A DNA stretch of 64,000 bases from an uncultured Spirochaetota bacterium (GCA_944389415.1 CALXMF010000002.1:124001-188000); one strand, 5' to 3'. Positions 1 to 9,602 are shown, counted from the first letter of the stretch. The notes: generated by a model not told the origin, from the sequence alone. Program-made: numbers and translations.

Positions 1-1052
1 AGAGTCTGTTCCGTCATCACAAGCGGCCGAGAAATGATACTGCTGAGCATAAAAATCGCTAAAAACAAGATACCCGCAATAGCTATCATTGTAATTCCGG
101 AGGTAACTAGGATAGCATGAGTTGATGCAAGCAGATAATCAGTTGGCACCAGTAAATACAATGTAAACGGTGTATCTGTAATAAATTGCTTAGCCATAAA
201 AAATTTCTTTCCGTCGCGGTCAAAAGAAATCATCGTTTCTGCAGTCCGATTAAGCTCGCCGAAAGCCTGAATTGTAGCAGGATTTAATGAATTGACCTCA
301 ACCAGATCAGCAGACTGGAGTGTCTTATCAGTATATTGTTTTAAAGATGCATCATACATTAAATGACTTACAACCTGATCAGCAGTTGAAATCATGAACA
401 AATGAGCTTCGGTACCAAAAACACTTTCAAAATCACTGACTAATCGCGTATATATGTTATCAAGTTCAGAAGCTGTCTGAGTGACATTAACAACACCAAC
501 TGATTTACCACCAGCAATTACAGATGAACATGAAATAATATTCTTAACAGATTGCCCCCTTGGAACATAGGCATCTGTTACAAAAGTCTTAGATTGTCCG
601 CTGGTATTATTCGTCACTAACTCAATAAAATAATCACGATCAAGCAACTGGATAGGAACTGCGTTTGGATCAGAATCATTCGCTGTTCTTCTTCCTCCCT
701 GTGCCACATTACCAGCTGAATTTGATTCATATACATATCCATTTATATCTGCAAGACTTATCATATGGATAGATGGATTGACTGCGATAAATCTTTGAAA
801 ATTACCACGAGAACGAGCCCAATCCATGTCCTGCACACCCTGTAACTGAGCAGACATCAAAGCAACGCTCCGCGCTGTAGTAAAGAATCCGCTGATACCT
901 TCTCCAACACGACCTGTATATTCAGATAACAAATGTTGCGCCTGCTGTGTACCGTTAGACAATGACATCGAAATAATAATCCACATGCCAATTAAAAAAG
1001 GAACTAATGCCGAAACTAAGGATGCAATTGTAATTTTCCATTTTAACTTCAT
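1..1052 (-). CDS. dCache-type chemoreceptor or sensor, N-terminal part (runs off the window)
   Basis: The frame is open from an ATG at 1050-1052 to the window edge (350 codons), behind a good ribosome site (AAGGAGT). The protein starts MKLKWKITIASL, followed by a first membrane segment, a periplasmic part of about 270 residues and a second membrane segment ending in SSIISRPL, where a HAMP domain normally begins. The periplasmic part contains features of a double Cache sensor (for example DINGYVYES and DRDYFIEL), so it probably binds a small ligand. A methyl-accepting chemotaxis protein is most likely, but the signalling domain lies outside the window, so a histidine kinase or cyclase cannot be excluded. 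Confidence 0.8.
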   Translation of the reverse strand, partial: MKLKWKITIASLVSALVPFLIGMWIIISMSLSNGTQQAQHLLSEYTGRVGEGISGFFTTARSVALMSAQLQGVQDMDWARSRGNFQRFIAVNPSIHMISLADINGYVYESNSAGNVAQGGRRTANDSDPNAVPIQLLDRDYFIELVTNNTSGQSKTFVTDAYVPRGQSVKNIISCSSVIAGGKSVGVVNVTQTASELDNIYTRLVSDFESVFGTEAHLFMISTADQVVSHLMYDASLKQYTDKTLQSADLVEVNSLNPATIQAFGELNRTAETMISFDRDGKKFFMAKQFITDTPFTLYLLVPTDYLLASTHAILVTSGITMIAIAGILFLAIFMLSSIISRPLVMTEQT

Positions 1053-1152
1053 CTGACACTCCTTTTGCTTTTTTATGAATGCATTCTACAAAATAATTTC
1101 AAATTTGAAAAGAAATGAACGGTAATTTTTCAATAGTCCGCACAGAAAAAGA

Positions 1153-1181
1153 TTGCTTTTCCCTTCTTCTCACTGTATTAT
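1153..1181 (+). promoter_or_regulatory. Sigma-70 type promoter of the hemerythrin gene
   Basis: TTGCTT (1153-1158) and TATTAT (1176-1181) are 17 nt apart. Transcription would start near 1188, which is upstream of the ATG at 1214 and downstream of an earlier in-frame ATG at 1115. This supports the shorter protein. Confidence 0.65.
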
Positions 1182-1213
1182 ATATGCCGATACCCAGAAA
1201 ATCAGGAGCAATA

Positions 1214-1618
1214 ATGCGGCATATCCAATGGAATGACTTATATCTTATCGGGAACAAACTTATTGATCTACAGCACAAAAAATTATTTGAAATAGCAGAT
1301 CGATTGTATATGCTGCTGCAGCAGACGAGTCACAGTAAGACAGATCTCAAAGATATTCTTGACGATCTGTCTGATTATGTAAAATATCACTTCAACTGTG
1401 AGGAATCTCTTATGGAAGAAATACACTATCCGTTTATTCGCTCCCATAAACAACAGCATCAAAAAATCACAGAACGTATAACAGCAAATATACAGGACTT
1501 TGAAAATGGAATAGATATAGATAGTGAACAACTATATCTATTTGTTTCACAATGGCTCATAGATCATATCATGCTGATTGATAAACAAGTGGCTTTGTAT
1601 GTGAAGAAAAAACAATGA
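1214..1618 (+). CDS. Bacteriohemerythrin
   Basis: This 134-residue protein is a single hemerythrin domain, a four-helix bundle that binds O2 at a di-iron site. The full ligand set is visible: H21 (LQHKKLF), H59 and E63 (YHFNCEE), H78 and H82 (HKQQH), H118 and D123 (DHIMLID). The start at 1214 was chosen over 1115 because it has a ribosome site (AGGAG), gives the usual family length, and lies behind a good promoter at 1153-1181. Likely roles are oxygen sensing or oxygen protection in an anaerobe. The gene is divergent from the chemoreceptor gene and convergent with the acetyltransferase gene. Confidence 0.92.
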   Translation: MRHIQWNDLYLIGNKLIDLQHKKLFEIADRLYMLLQQTSHSKTDLKDILDDLSDYVKYHFNCEESLMEEIHYPFIRSHKQQHQKITERITANIQDFENGIDIDSEQLYLFVSQWLIDHIMLIDKQVALYVKKKQ

Positions 1619-1688
1619 AACGACTGATCAACTATTTTCGGATATTTCCACAGACAATTTTATCACAACAAATATCTGTATATCTTCT

Positions 1689-2330
1689 CTATCTGTTCCA
1701 ATCATAGTTTAATTGTACTCCGGTTCGGAGCCATTTTTTGTCTTCAGCCGTAATTTTCCTTGACACATGACAGGGTACACCAAATGCGACACAATTATCA
1801 GGAATATTCCGTGTTACAACGCTTCCGGCACCGATAACAACATTGTTTCCAATCTGTACTCCTGGCAGAATAACCGTGTTTGCCCCAATCCAAACATCAT
1901 TTCCAATATGAACAGGCAGAGAAAACTGAGCTCCTTTTCTACGAAATTCCCCATACACCGGATGTCCGGTAGCAGCAATAGTCACATTCGGAGCACACAT
2001 TACATAATCACCTATATAAACATCAATATCATCCACAACTGTTAAATTAAAATTTGCGTAAAAATGATGCCCAATATGGGTATTACATCCATATGAAAAA
2101 TGGATCGGAGCCTCGATAAACGCGTCTGAACCAATATCACCAAGCAGCTGTAACAATATCTGTTGTTTTGTTTCATAATCAGATGGTCTTGTTGCATTAT
2201 AATCAAACACAAGCTCTTTTGCCTGCTTCCGTTGAGTTGCAATCACCTGTTCATATTCTTTATCTTCCACTGATTCATGGCCAAATTCAACATACAACAA
2301 ACCATTTTGCATTTGTTCTCGCAAAGACAT
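1689..2330 (-). CDS. Maltose/galactoside O-acetyltransferase family protein
   Basis: This 213-residue protein belongs to the LacA/Maa family, which transfers acetyl from acetyl-CoA to a sugar hydroxyl. It has the N-terminal Maa domain (residues 1-60) and a left-handed beta-helix of hexapeptide repeats (for example VHIGNDVWIGANTVILPGV and IGNNVVIGAGSVV). The motif IAATGHPV contains the catalytic histidine. The start follows the stop of the antiporter gene by 3 nt, so the two are probably co-transcribed. The sugar substrate cannot be told from sequence, and these enzymes often act in sugar detoxification or glycan decoration. Confidence 0.9.
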   Translation of the reverse strand: MSLREQMQNGLLYVEFGHESVEDKEYEQVIATQRKQAKELVFDYNATRPSDYETKQQILLQLLGDIGSDAFIEAPIHFSYGCNTHIGHHFYANFNLTVVDDIDVYIGDYVMCAPNVTIAATGHPVYGEFRRKGAQFSLPVHIGNDVWIGANTVILPGVQIGNNVVIGAGSVVTRNIPDNCVAFGVPCHVSRKITAEDKKWLRTGVQLNYDWNR

Positions 2331-2333
2331 AAT

Positions 2334-4526
2334 CTACTTCCGTTTATCAGCAACAGCACGAATAATAGCAGCAACCTCCGCAGATGCTTGCGCATTCAAC
2401 AAATCTTTGCGCACAGATTCATCTCGAAGAACTGTAGATACAGAAGCAAGAAACTGTATGTGAGGAGATTCAGACTTTTTAGGAGAAGCCAGCATGACAA
2501 AAATAGTAGATGGTTTACCATCAATTGACCCAAAATCAATTCCATTCTTTTTGATTCCTATAGCCACACAAATAGAATCAACTCCTTCTGTCTTAGCATG
2601 CGGCATAGCAATTCCATACTGCAAACCTGTACTCATTGATTTTTCACGTTCCGAAATATCATGATAGACCTGTTCCCAGTCATGAACTTTGCCTGAATTA
2701 GCAAGGAGAGCAACCATTTCACGCAGAACACCAGGCTTATCATCAGCCTTCAATTCAGCACATACAACATTTGGTGTAATAAGTTTTATCATTTCAGGGT
2801 CAAATTGAACGCCTGCTTCTGCAAATTCCTTTTTTAAGCTTTCCGTATCACAGCTTTTTTTCAAATCCTGCATTGAATCACTTAAACGCAACACAACTTC
2901 ATATAACGCAGCTTTTACAAAACCACTATGATCCTGCGATGTCTCAATGGTAACAATATGTTCCTGCTCAATAATAGAAAGAGACATTTCTCCCTTTCGA
3001 GCCTGAGAAAGCCCTTCATCCACATTCATCATCTGCACATAAAAACCTTCCGCTTTCAGATCTTTTAGCAGAATATCAACAACAAGATCAGCAATTTCAT
3101 CGGTACCAAAATCCCATGTCATAGATGCAGCAATCCCCGATCGGGTTTCTTTTTTTGTTCCTCGACCCGGCAATCGTAGAGCCATGTTAAGTAATGGAGG
3201 CGCAACAAGTGTTGTTACAAGAGTCATCATAATTACAACACCGAAAAGCTGCTCATCTAAAATACCTGCAGTAATACCGATACCGGCAATAATCAAAGCA
3301 ACTTCGCCTCGTGGAATCATACCGGTACCAATACGGAACGCACCTTTTGTATTAAATCCAAGCGCAAGTGTAGGAAGACCGCATCCTATGATTTTTGCTA
3401 AAATCGCCGCTACCGTATATACAAATCCAATAAAAAGAACTCTACCTGACATCAGCTCGCCGACATTCACCATCATTCCCATAACAGCGAAAAACATAGG
3501 CACAAAAAATTCATATAGCCCATGAATACGCTCTTCAATAACCGCAGCAATATCAGTTCCAGACAAAGACAAACCTGTCACATATGCACCAATAATCATT
3601 GCTAATCCCTGTTTCTCAAATATTCCGGCAAGTAGTAAACCAATTCCTAACGCACAGATCGAAAAATCGAACGAACCTCTAAAAAATTTGAGAAAGGAAG
3701 CTATTTGTTTTGAAAAGACAAGACCGAGAGCTGTAAATCCAAGCCAGATACCAAAAGCACGCCCAGCTATCACACCTATCTGTCCAGCTGTGATACCACC
3801 ACTGGAACCACTGAGAGCAGACACCACACCAAGAACAACAGCGAGCAAAATAATACCAAGTACATCATCGAAAACAGCTGCTGCAAGGGTTGTAACACCT
3901 TCAGGGCTATCCATTTTTTTCTGCTCAGATAAAATACGGGCAGTGATACCAACAGACGTCGCCGTTGACATTATACCTAAGAAAAGACAAACAGGATCCA
4001 TCAGAGCCCGATGCAAAAGCACAGCCCCTACACCAGCTCCTGCAAAAAAAGAAACAACTACACCACCAATACCAACAATACCGCCGGCAACAGAATATTT
4101 CAGAAACAATGCAAAATCTGTTTCAAGCCCGGAAGCAAATAGAAGAATAATTGAGGCAACAGTAGCGAAACTATAAAGTTCAGGACTAACAGCCAAAGAA
4201 GCAGAATTTAGGGGAAAAATCCCATTGGGGAAACCAGGCAGTGCAATTCCGCCAAGTGCATATGGACCAATAATGACGCCGGAAAGCAATTCCCCCAAAA
4301 CAGACGGGATTCCCAGCTTTTTTACAGCCATTCCACCAAGACGAACCACAAATAAAATAATCCCAATTTGCAGAACAAGATTTGCCATTACAGCAGTTAT
4401 TTCTTCTTCTTCGGCCCAGGCAGCAGACCCGCCCACGAGTAACAGTAAGACAATAATTCCAGATCGAACAGCAAATGTTAGAGTATTCTTTTGTTTTTTC
4501 TCCCTGATTTTCATTTTCAGCCCCAT
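2334..4526 (-). CDS. CPA2-type cation/proton antiporter fused to a PTS EIIA (PtsN-like) domain
   Basis: The protein is 730 residues. A signal-like segment (cleavage plausible after AAWA, about residue 39) is followed by a 12-13 helix antiporter domain of the KefB/NapA type to about residue 450, with typical stretches such as LGELLSGVIIGPYALGG and PRGEVALIIAGIG. A soluble linker follows. The last 140 residues or so form an EIIA type 2 domain in which H643 (GIAMPHAKTEG) matches the phosphorylated histidine. The fusion implies that ion exchange is controlled by phosphorylation from HPr. The start could also be the ATG at 4514. The ion (Na+ or K+) is not decided by sequence. Confidence 0.88.
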   Translation of the reverse strand: MGLKMKIREKKQKNTLTFAVRSGIIVLLLLVGGSAAWAEEEEITAVMANLVLQIGIILFVVRLGGMAVKKLGIPSVLGELLSGVIIGPYALGGIALPGFPNGIFPLNSASLAVSPELYSFATVASIILLFASGLETDFALFLKYSVAGGIVGIGGVVVSFFAGAGVGAVLLHRALMDPVCLFLGIMSTATSVGITARILSEQKKMDSPEGVTTLAAAVFDDVLGIILLAVVLGVVSALSGSSGGITAGQIGVIAGRAFGIWLGFTALGLVFSKQIASFLKFFRGSFDFSICALGIGLLLAGIFEKQGLAMIIGAYVTGLSLSGTDIAAVIEERIHGLYEFFVPMFFAVMGMMVNVGELMSGRVLFIGFVYTVAAILAKIIGCGLPTLALGFNTKGAFRIGTGMIPRGEVALIIAGIGITAGILDEQLFGVVIMMTLVTTLVAPPLLNMALRLPGRGTKKETRSGIAASMTWDFGTDEIADLVVDILLKDLKAEGFYVQMMNVDEGLSQARKGEMSLSIIEQEHIVTIETSQDHSGFVKAALYEVVLRLSDSMQDLKKSCDTESLKKEFAEAGVQFDPEMIKLITPNVVCAELKADDKPGVLREMVALLANSGKVHDWEQVYHDISEREKSMSTGLQYGIAMPHAKTEGVDSICVAIGIKKNGIDFGSIDGKPSTIFVMLASPKKSESPHIQFLASVSTVLRDESVRKDLLNAQASAEVAAIIRAVADKRK

Positions 4527-4645
4527 AAGTTATTGAATATGATATTTTAAACTAAAATATTATGTCACAATTAATATATTTCTACAACCAGCATCCAAAA
4601 GCTAAAACAGTACACTCACCAAGATCCTGTTCACTAATATGCAGA

Positions 4646-6691
4646 TTATACCCCAATAAACAGTGCCATATGATATACAAACCATGCAACGACCCAAGCA
4701 GTAAATGTCTGAAACAACATGGCAACAAAAGCATTACGTCTACCTATCTCGCGACGGGTTACAGCAAGTGCCGCTACACATGGCATATATAGCAGTACAA
4801 AAGATAAAAATGATATTGCTGCAGCTGGTGAAATCAACATAGTTAATGCTGACTGCAACTCTGTTCCTGTGCCTGTTCCTAATAACACTGCCAAAGTACT
4901 AACAACAGTTTCTTTAGCAGTAAGCCCGGTAATTAAAGCAGTAGATAAACGCCAGTCTCCAAAACCAAGCGGCCCAAATATTGGAGTAAGAAACGATCCA
5001 ATTGAGGCAAGCATACTCTCGTCAGCAACATCAACAACGTTTAACCTGATATCAAGCGTTCTTAAAAACCATACAGCCACAGAAGCGGCACAAATAACAG
5101 TAAAAGCCCGATACAGAAAATCCCGTGCTTTTTCACTTATATTTAGCACCATACTGCGAATAGATGGCAGTCTGTATGCAGGCAGCTCAAGCACGAACGG
5201 AATAGGATTTCCTCTGAAAATAGTATTACGCAACAATAGTGAAGCAAGAATTGCAACTATTATTCCACCTATATAAAGTCCAATCATTACAAAAGGAGCA
5301 TGCTTGGGAAAAAAAGCAGTTGAAAACAATGCATATACTGGTAGTTTCGCGCTGCATGACATAAACGGTAAAATAAAAACAGTAAGCTTTTTGTCACGAC
5401 GGCTTGAAAGAGTTCGTGAAGCCATAATGGCAGGCACAGAACATCCAAAGCCAATCAGCATAGGAACAAATGATTTACCTGATAAACCAATTTTTCTCAA
5501 TAATGTATCCATCACAAACGCAATTCTTGCCATATATCCAGAATCCTCAAGCAGAGCCAGAAAGAAAAAGAGGACAAGAATTGTCGGCATGAATGATAAA
5601 ACACTGCCAACACCAGCGAACACACCATCTATAATTAATGACTGTACTAGCGGATTAAGTCCGTATAGAGATAAACATTCGTCAACAGCAGCTATTATCC
5701 AATCAATTCCCCAGGAAAGACAATCACTAAGCGCGGCGCCAATAAGACCAAACGTTAAGTAAAAAATCAATGCCATAATACCAAGAAAAATTGGAATCGC
5801 AAAAATACGGTGTGTAAGCACATTATCGATCTGTATCGACCGAATCTGTTCTTTGGTTTCTCCATGCCGGTGAACTGTATTTTGCGTTATACGTGCAATA
5901 TAAGCGTAACGCATATCAGCAAGTGCAGCTTCCCGATCAGTACCCAGCGCATTTTCCATCTCAGTAACGATATGTCCAAGAATATCATGTTCATTCTGAT
6001 TAAGTTGTAAAACCTTCAGAATGGGCTCATCACCCTCAACCAATTTTGTTGCAGCAAAACGAAGCGGTAAATGCATCGCTGCCGCATGGTCATCAATAAG
6101 ATGCGCAATTGAATGGATAGCCTGATGAACAGGACCATCACAGAAATCGAGTTTTTCAGGTTTTCTTTTCTTCATTGCCACAATTGCAACTCTCTGCGCA
6201 AGCTCTGAAACACCTTCTCCTTTATTCGCAGAAATCGGAACAATATCGATTTTCAACTCATCTGCTAAAGCGTCTACGTCAATAGAATTACCGGCACTGC
6301 GCACCTCATCCATCATATTAAGCGCAACTACCATTGGAATCTGCATTTCCATAAGTTGTAATGTTAAATACAGATTACGCTCGATATTTGTGGCGTCAAG
6401 AATATTAATCACCGCGTCAGGATTACCAGATGTCAAAAAATCACGAGTGACAATTTCTTCTGATGTATACGGGGACAGAGAATATATTCCGGGCAAATCA
6501 ACCAGTTCTGCATGTACAGGCAAACCAGAAAACTCCTCACCTTTAAAAAAGGCAGTTTTTATTATACCTGTTTTTCCTTCAACAGTTACGCCAGGAAAAT
6601 TTCCTACATGTTGATTACTGCCAGTTAATTGATTAAATAATGTCGTTTTGCCGCAGTTTTGGTTTCCAATGAGCGCGATACGAATATTCAC
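4646..6691 (-). CDS. feoB: Ferrous iron transporter FeoB
   Basis: This 681-residue protein imports Fe2+ across the inner membrane. The N-terminal G domain has G1 GNQNCGKT (10-17), the switch region NFPGVTVEGK and G3 DLPGIYSLSPY. It is followed by a membrane domain with two Gate repeats (for example MPTILVLFFFLALLEDSGYMAR and GFGCSVPAIMASRTL). The start is a GTG overlapping the feoA stop by 4 nt, so the two genes are translationally coupled. No FeoC gene follows; the next gene downstream is the antiporter fusion. Confidence 0.97.
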   Translation of the reverse strand: MNIRIALIGNQNCGKTTLFNQLTGSNQHVGNFPGVTVEGKTGIIKTAFFKGEEFSGLPVHAELVDLPGIYSLSPYTSEEIVTRDFLTSGNPDAVINILDATNIERNLYLTLQLMEMQIPMVVALNMMDEVRSAGNSIDVDALADELKIDIVPISANKGEGVSELAQRVAIVAMKKRKPEKLDFCDGPVHQAIHSIAHLIDDHAAAMHLPLRFAATKLVEGDEPILKVLQLNQNEHDILGHIVTEMENALGTDREAALADMRYAYIARITQNTVHRHGETKEQIRSIQIDNVLTHRIFAIPIFLGIMALIFYLTFGLIGAALSDCLSWGIDWIIAAVDECLSLYGLNPLVQSLIIDGVFAGVGSVLSFMPTILVLFFFLALLEDSGYMARIAFVMDTLLRKIGLSGKSFVPMLIGFGCSVPAIMASRTLSSRRDKKLTVFILPFMSCSAKLPVYALFSTAFFPKHAPFVMIGLYIGGIIVAILASLLLRNTIFRGNPIPFVLELPAYRLPSIRSMVLNISEKARDFLYRAFTVICAASVAVWFLRTLDIRLNVVDVADESMLASIGSFLTPIFGPLGFGDWRLSTALITGLTAKETVVSTLAVLLGTGTGTELQSALTMLISPAAAISFLSFVLLYMPCVAALAVTRREIGRRNAFVAMLFQTFTAWVVAWFVYHMALFIGV

Positions 6692-7005
6692 AGCTCAACT
6701 CCTGATTGCATAGTCATCTGCTTTTGCCTAGAAACACACCCTGAACAGGAACGACAGTCGGTACATACAGATAATGACGGGCTGCATTCTTCTACTTCAA
6801 TCTGCTCTGCATCTGCGAGACGAATCGTCAACTCATATCCGCGCAGCGATAATTCTATAGGATCCCCCAGTGGAGCAACCTTACGAACAAAAACAGAAGT
6901 TCTGGGAGTCAGTCCCATATCAAGGAGATGCCGACGCAGCGCCTTCTCTCCACCAACTTTTGTAATAATCCCGGTTCTTCCCGGTTTAAGAAGAGATAAA
7001 TTCAT
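6688..7005 (-). CDS. feoA: FeoA with a cysteine-rich C-terminal tail
   Basis: FeoA is the SH3-like cytosolic partner of FeoB. The core (residues 1-72) has LLKPGRTGIITKV and LLDMGLTPRTSVFV, both typical of the family. The start was set at the ATG at 7005, which has an AGGA ribosome site; a GTG at 7038 in frame would add 11 residues. Beyond the core lies a tail of about 30 residues with Cys74, 81, 84, 87 and 90, spaced C-x6-C-x2-C-x2-C-x2-C. This looks able to bind an iron-sulfur cluster or iron and might replace the missing FeoC (inference). Confidence 0.93.
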   Translation of the reverse strand: MNLSLLKPGRTGIITKVGGEKALRRHLLDMGLTPRTSVFVRKVAPLGDPIELSLRGYELTIRLADAEQIEVEECSPSLSVCTDCRSCSGCVSRQKQMTMQSGVEL

Positions 7006-7224
7006 AAAACCATCCTGAACACTAACAGGCAAAATCACAGGTTTTCATACTGAGATTTTATCTTTCTAAAAATACCAAGTGTTTCCTCTTCATGTCAATG
7101 GATGCAAAAAACAGTTTTAAATTCCAACAACACAGCAACAACAAATACATGGCTGTACTAATATTCTCACTCAGCAATAAAAAGTCAATTAAACTAAAGC
7201 AATGTATTTCACCCAGACTTCTTT

Positions 7225-7731
7225 CTATTTTGCCAACTTTATCCATATAGTTTTATTAATTTTCCAATATAAAGAAAAACCACAGGATTTATCAGAAAAA
7301 ATATCGGTCTCACATAACCGCATTACACGAAGTACCAGCGGCACAGTCCCAGGAAACTCACTTACATCTAATGGTGGCAGGTTTTCTTCTGTTGCGCTAA
7401 TTCCATAAATTATTCCAGCAGGCAAAACCAATCCATTTGGAAAAGATATATTTGGAACAAACACTGTTCCTTCTGGACCTGAAAGTTGCAGCGGACGCAA
7501 TAAGAACTTATTATATACCGTTACACAGCCCAAGACACAATGTTGTATTAAAGACTTCCAAAAAAGAACTGTTTTATCACCCAAAAAAGCAGCAAGAGGA
7601 TAAAAAGGATACACACATATATTATGTTTCTTATAAAAAATATCGATTAAATGACGACGTTCACTTTCCATTTCAGCAAGAGGTGTATCATGCGGCACCA
7701 ACAAAGTACATCTTGTTTCATAATCTCCCAT
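7225..7731 (-). CDS. Conserved hypothetical protein of unknown function
   Basis: This open frame of 168 codons starts MGDYETRCTLLVPH and I do not recognise its family. It has no signal peptide or membrane segment and is probably cytosolic, with a mixed alpha/beta look and several buried hydrophobic strands. It has no Shine-Dalgarno sequence; instead TAGTAT lies 6 nt upstream of the ATG. It is divergent from the HExxH lipoprotein gene with 47 nt between the starts, and lies upstream of feoAB on the same strand. Codon use and length support a real gene. Confidence 0.7.
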   Translation of the reverse strand: MGDYETRCTLLVPHDTPLAEMESERRHLIDIFYKKHNICVYPFYPLAAFLGDKTVLFWKSLIQHCVLGCVTVYNKFLLRPLQLSGPEGTVFVPNISFPNGLVLPAGIIYGISATEENLPPLDVSEFPGTVPLVLRVMRLCETDIFSDKSCGFSLYWKINKTIWIKLAK

Positions 7732-7778
7732 ACATTTATACTATAGCGTTTATATTTGAAAAGGTGTAGTATTCATAC

Positions 7779-9599
7779 ATGGACAAAGTAAATTTGCTTC
7801 AACAATCTAGCCATTGCTATTGTAAACAATGGCTAACAGTTCTGTTTATATCAATAATGCTTACATTTACAGCATGTTCCACACAAACACAGTCAACACT
7901 AAAACTTGAAACAGAACAAGGCTCATATGCACTGACAGCTTTAAATAAAAACGCCCGCAATGCGGAAACACAGCTAAAAAAAGAAGGCTCGTATTTATAT
8001 TTTTCTTTTACCCAAGAACAAAAACAATATCTGATGCAAAAACTGACAAAACAAGCACTTTCTTTACTTGTAACAATGCAAATAAAACAAATACCGGAAA
8101 ATACAACAGGCGACACAGTATTGCCTCAATTTTCCCTAGGATTATTATACCCATATGATTTTTCCAGTCAGGGAAAATTAAAAAAAGAACTTGATTCCAG
8201 ATCGCTTGTACAGGGTGAATTGTCCTCCTGGGAGGGGCAGACACTAGGCGCAGCTATTACGCTGAATACAGCAGAACCGGCTCATATACCTGCTGGTTTT
8301 TTCATATACAGTACAGTATCGCTGAAATTAATTTCCGCATCACTAAAACCTGCAATGCTTGGCTGGGAAACAACACAAACAGCACGTTGTTTTTATTATG
8401 GTCCATCTGGCGGCATTATCGCTTCACCAAATGAGGGATTTGATTATTCAGATGCAAAATATATTTTCAATACACAAAATCAAACCGCATACCATTTAAC
8501 ATTCAAGCCAGCTCAGGATATTGGAACACCAAACAATCACCTCCGAATCAAAGCTTCAATCGGAGGTGAAGAAATTACAGTTCGCAGAACAAAAGATACC
8601 CAGACAGCTGTTATACCAATTTCAGCACTTGAAAATCCATACGCAGAAATACATATAAAAGAAAATACATCTCTTATCATTGCGGTTGTATTAAAGGCAG
8701 GCATATCATCTGAAGATCTACACACAACAGAAACAAACAACATACTTGATCCAATTGCGGCTGATCCTGGTCTTATTTTAAGTTGGAATCAACAACATTG
8801 GAGAACACCGGATTATGAACTATTCGCCTGGGATCGTTTTCCTTTTATCCTCTTTTTCGACTTCCGTAATTATGAAGTACAAGATCGTTTCTTAAAACGA
8901 CTTGCCTTTTTTACAGAAAAGCAGGGATTTAAAGGTAAACTTGCACAAGATTCAGAAATTAATGATTTACATGGGTACAACGCACATGATTACCGCAGTG
9001 AAAGCCTTGCCGATTTTTATTCACTTGCAGCGCAATCGCAATTTCCTTTAAACAGTGAGGAACAACTTTTATGCAAGATTCTCGTTAAAAACAATATAAT
9101 ACAGCAAATACAGCTTGCAGATGGAACAACAGTATACACCCCTGGGAAAGGTGCTATTGTTTCTATATCGCGAGAATCTCCTGATTATCTCCGTTATACT
9201 TTTACAGCTCATGAAACACTACATGGTTTATATTTTACTGATGCAGAATTCAGAGATATTGTACACCAGGTATATATATCAAGCGATCCCCGCTCTATAG
9301 AATTCTTAGAACGATATTTTATTACACAGCCGACACTCCTGTATGATATCAATGATAGGTATCTTATGGAAAATGAGTTTATGGCATATATGCTGCAGCG
9401 CCCCACCTCCCAAATTGAAAAATATTTCGCAAAAAATCTAGCAACATGGAAATCTGTAAATCGTGATATTCCGGAACTTGCTGCATATATACGTAACACA
9501 AATGCACAGGGATTTAAACAAGCTGCGGAACAACTTTCCCAATATATATTCAACCGTTGGGGCTTAAGCGCAGGCAGAACATGGCTTATTCATAAATAA
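7779..9599 (+). CDS. Large lipoprotein with an HExxH zinc-metalloprotease motif
   Basis: The 606-residue product has a lipoprotein signal (MLTFTACST, lipidated Cys about residue 33) and is probably anchored at the cell envelope. The first 300 residues resemble beta-rich domains. The C-terminal third contains HETLH (H478, E479, H482), the zinc motif of gluzincin-type peptidases. About 50 residues later, ENEFMAYML offers a glutamate as third metal ligand. I do not recognise the family, and peptidase activity is inferred from the motif only. The start has TAGTAT 6 nt upstream and only a distant AAGG. It converges on the MBL-fold gene with a 3-nt gap. Confidence 0.78.
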   Translation: MDKVNLLQQSSHCYCKQWLTVLFISIMLTFTACSTQTQSTLKLETEQGSYALTALNKNARNAETQLKKEGSYLYFSFTQEQKQYLMQKLTKQALSLLVTMQIKQIPENTTGDTVLPQFSLGLLYPYDFSSQGKLKKELDSRSLVQGELSSWEGQTLGAAITLNTAEPAHIPAGFFIYSTVSLKLISASLKPAMLGWETTQTARCFYYGPSGGIIASPNEGFDYSDAKYIFNTQNQTAYHLTFKPAQDIGTPNNHLRIKASIGGEEITVRRTKDTQTAVIPISALENPYAEIHIKENTSLIIAVVLKAGISSEDLHTTETNNILDPIAADPGLILSWNQQHWRTPDYELFAWDRFPFILFFDFRNYEVQDRFLKRLAFFTEKQGFKGKLAQDSEINDLHGYNAHDYRSESLADFYSLAAQSQFPLNSEEQLLCKILVKNNIIQQIQLADGTTVYTPGKGAIVSISRESPDYLRYTFTAHETLHGLYFTDAEFRDIVHQVYISSDPRSIEFLERYFITQPTLLYDINDRYLMENEFMAYMLQRPTSQIEKYFAKNLATWKSVNRDIPELAAYIRNTNAQGFKQAAEQLSQYIFNRWGLSAGRTWLIHK

Positions 9600-9602
9600 A
9601 GC

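Noticed and set aside
1097-1110. Palindrome TTTCAAATTTGAAA upstream of the chemoreceptor gene
   Set aside because: AT-rich palindromes of this size are common by chance and no second copy was found, so I do not call it an operator.
1115-1213. N-terminal extension of the hemerythrin
   Set aside because: A promoter lies inside it and the internal start has a better ribosome site and correct family length.
7058-7246. 62-codon open frame between feoA and the unknown gene
   Set aside because: It overlaps the end of the 7225-7731 gene, has no ribosome site and no recognisable pattern.
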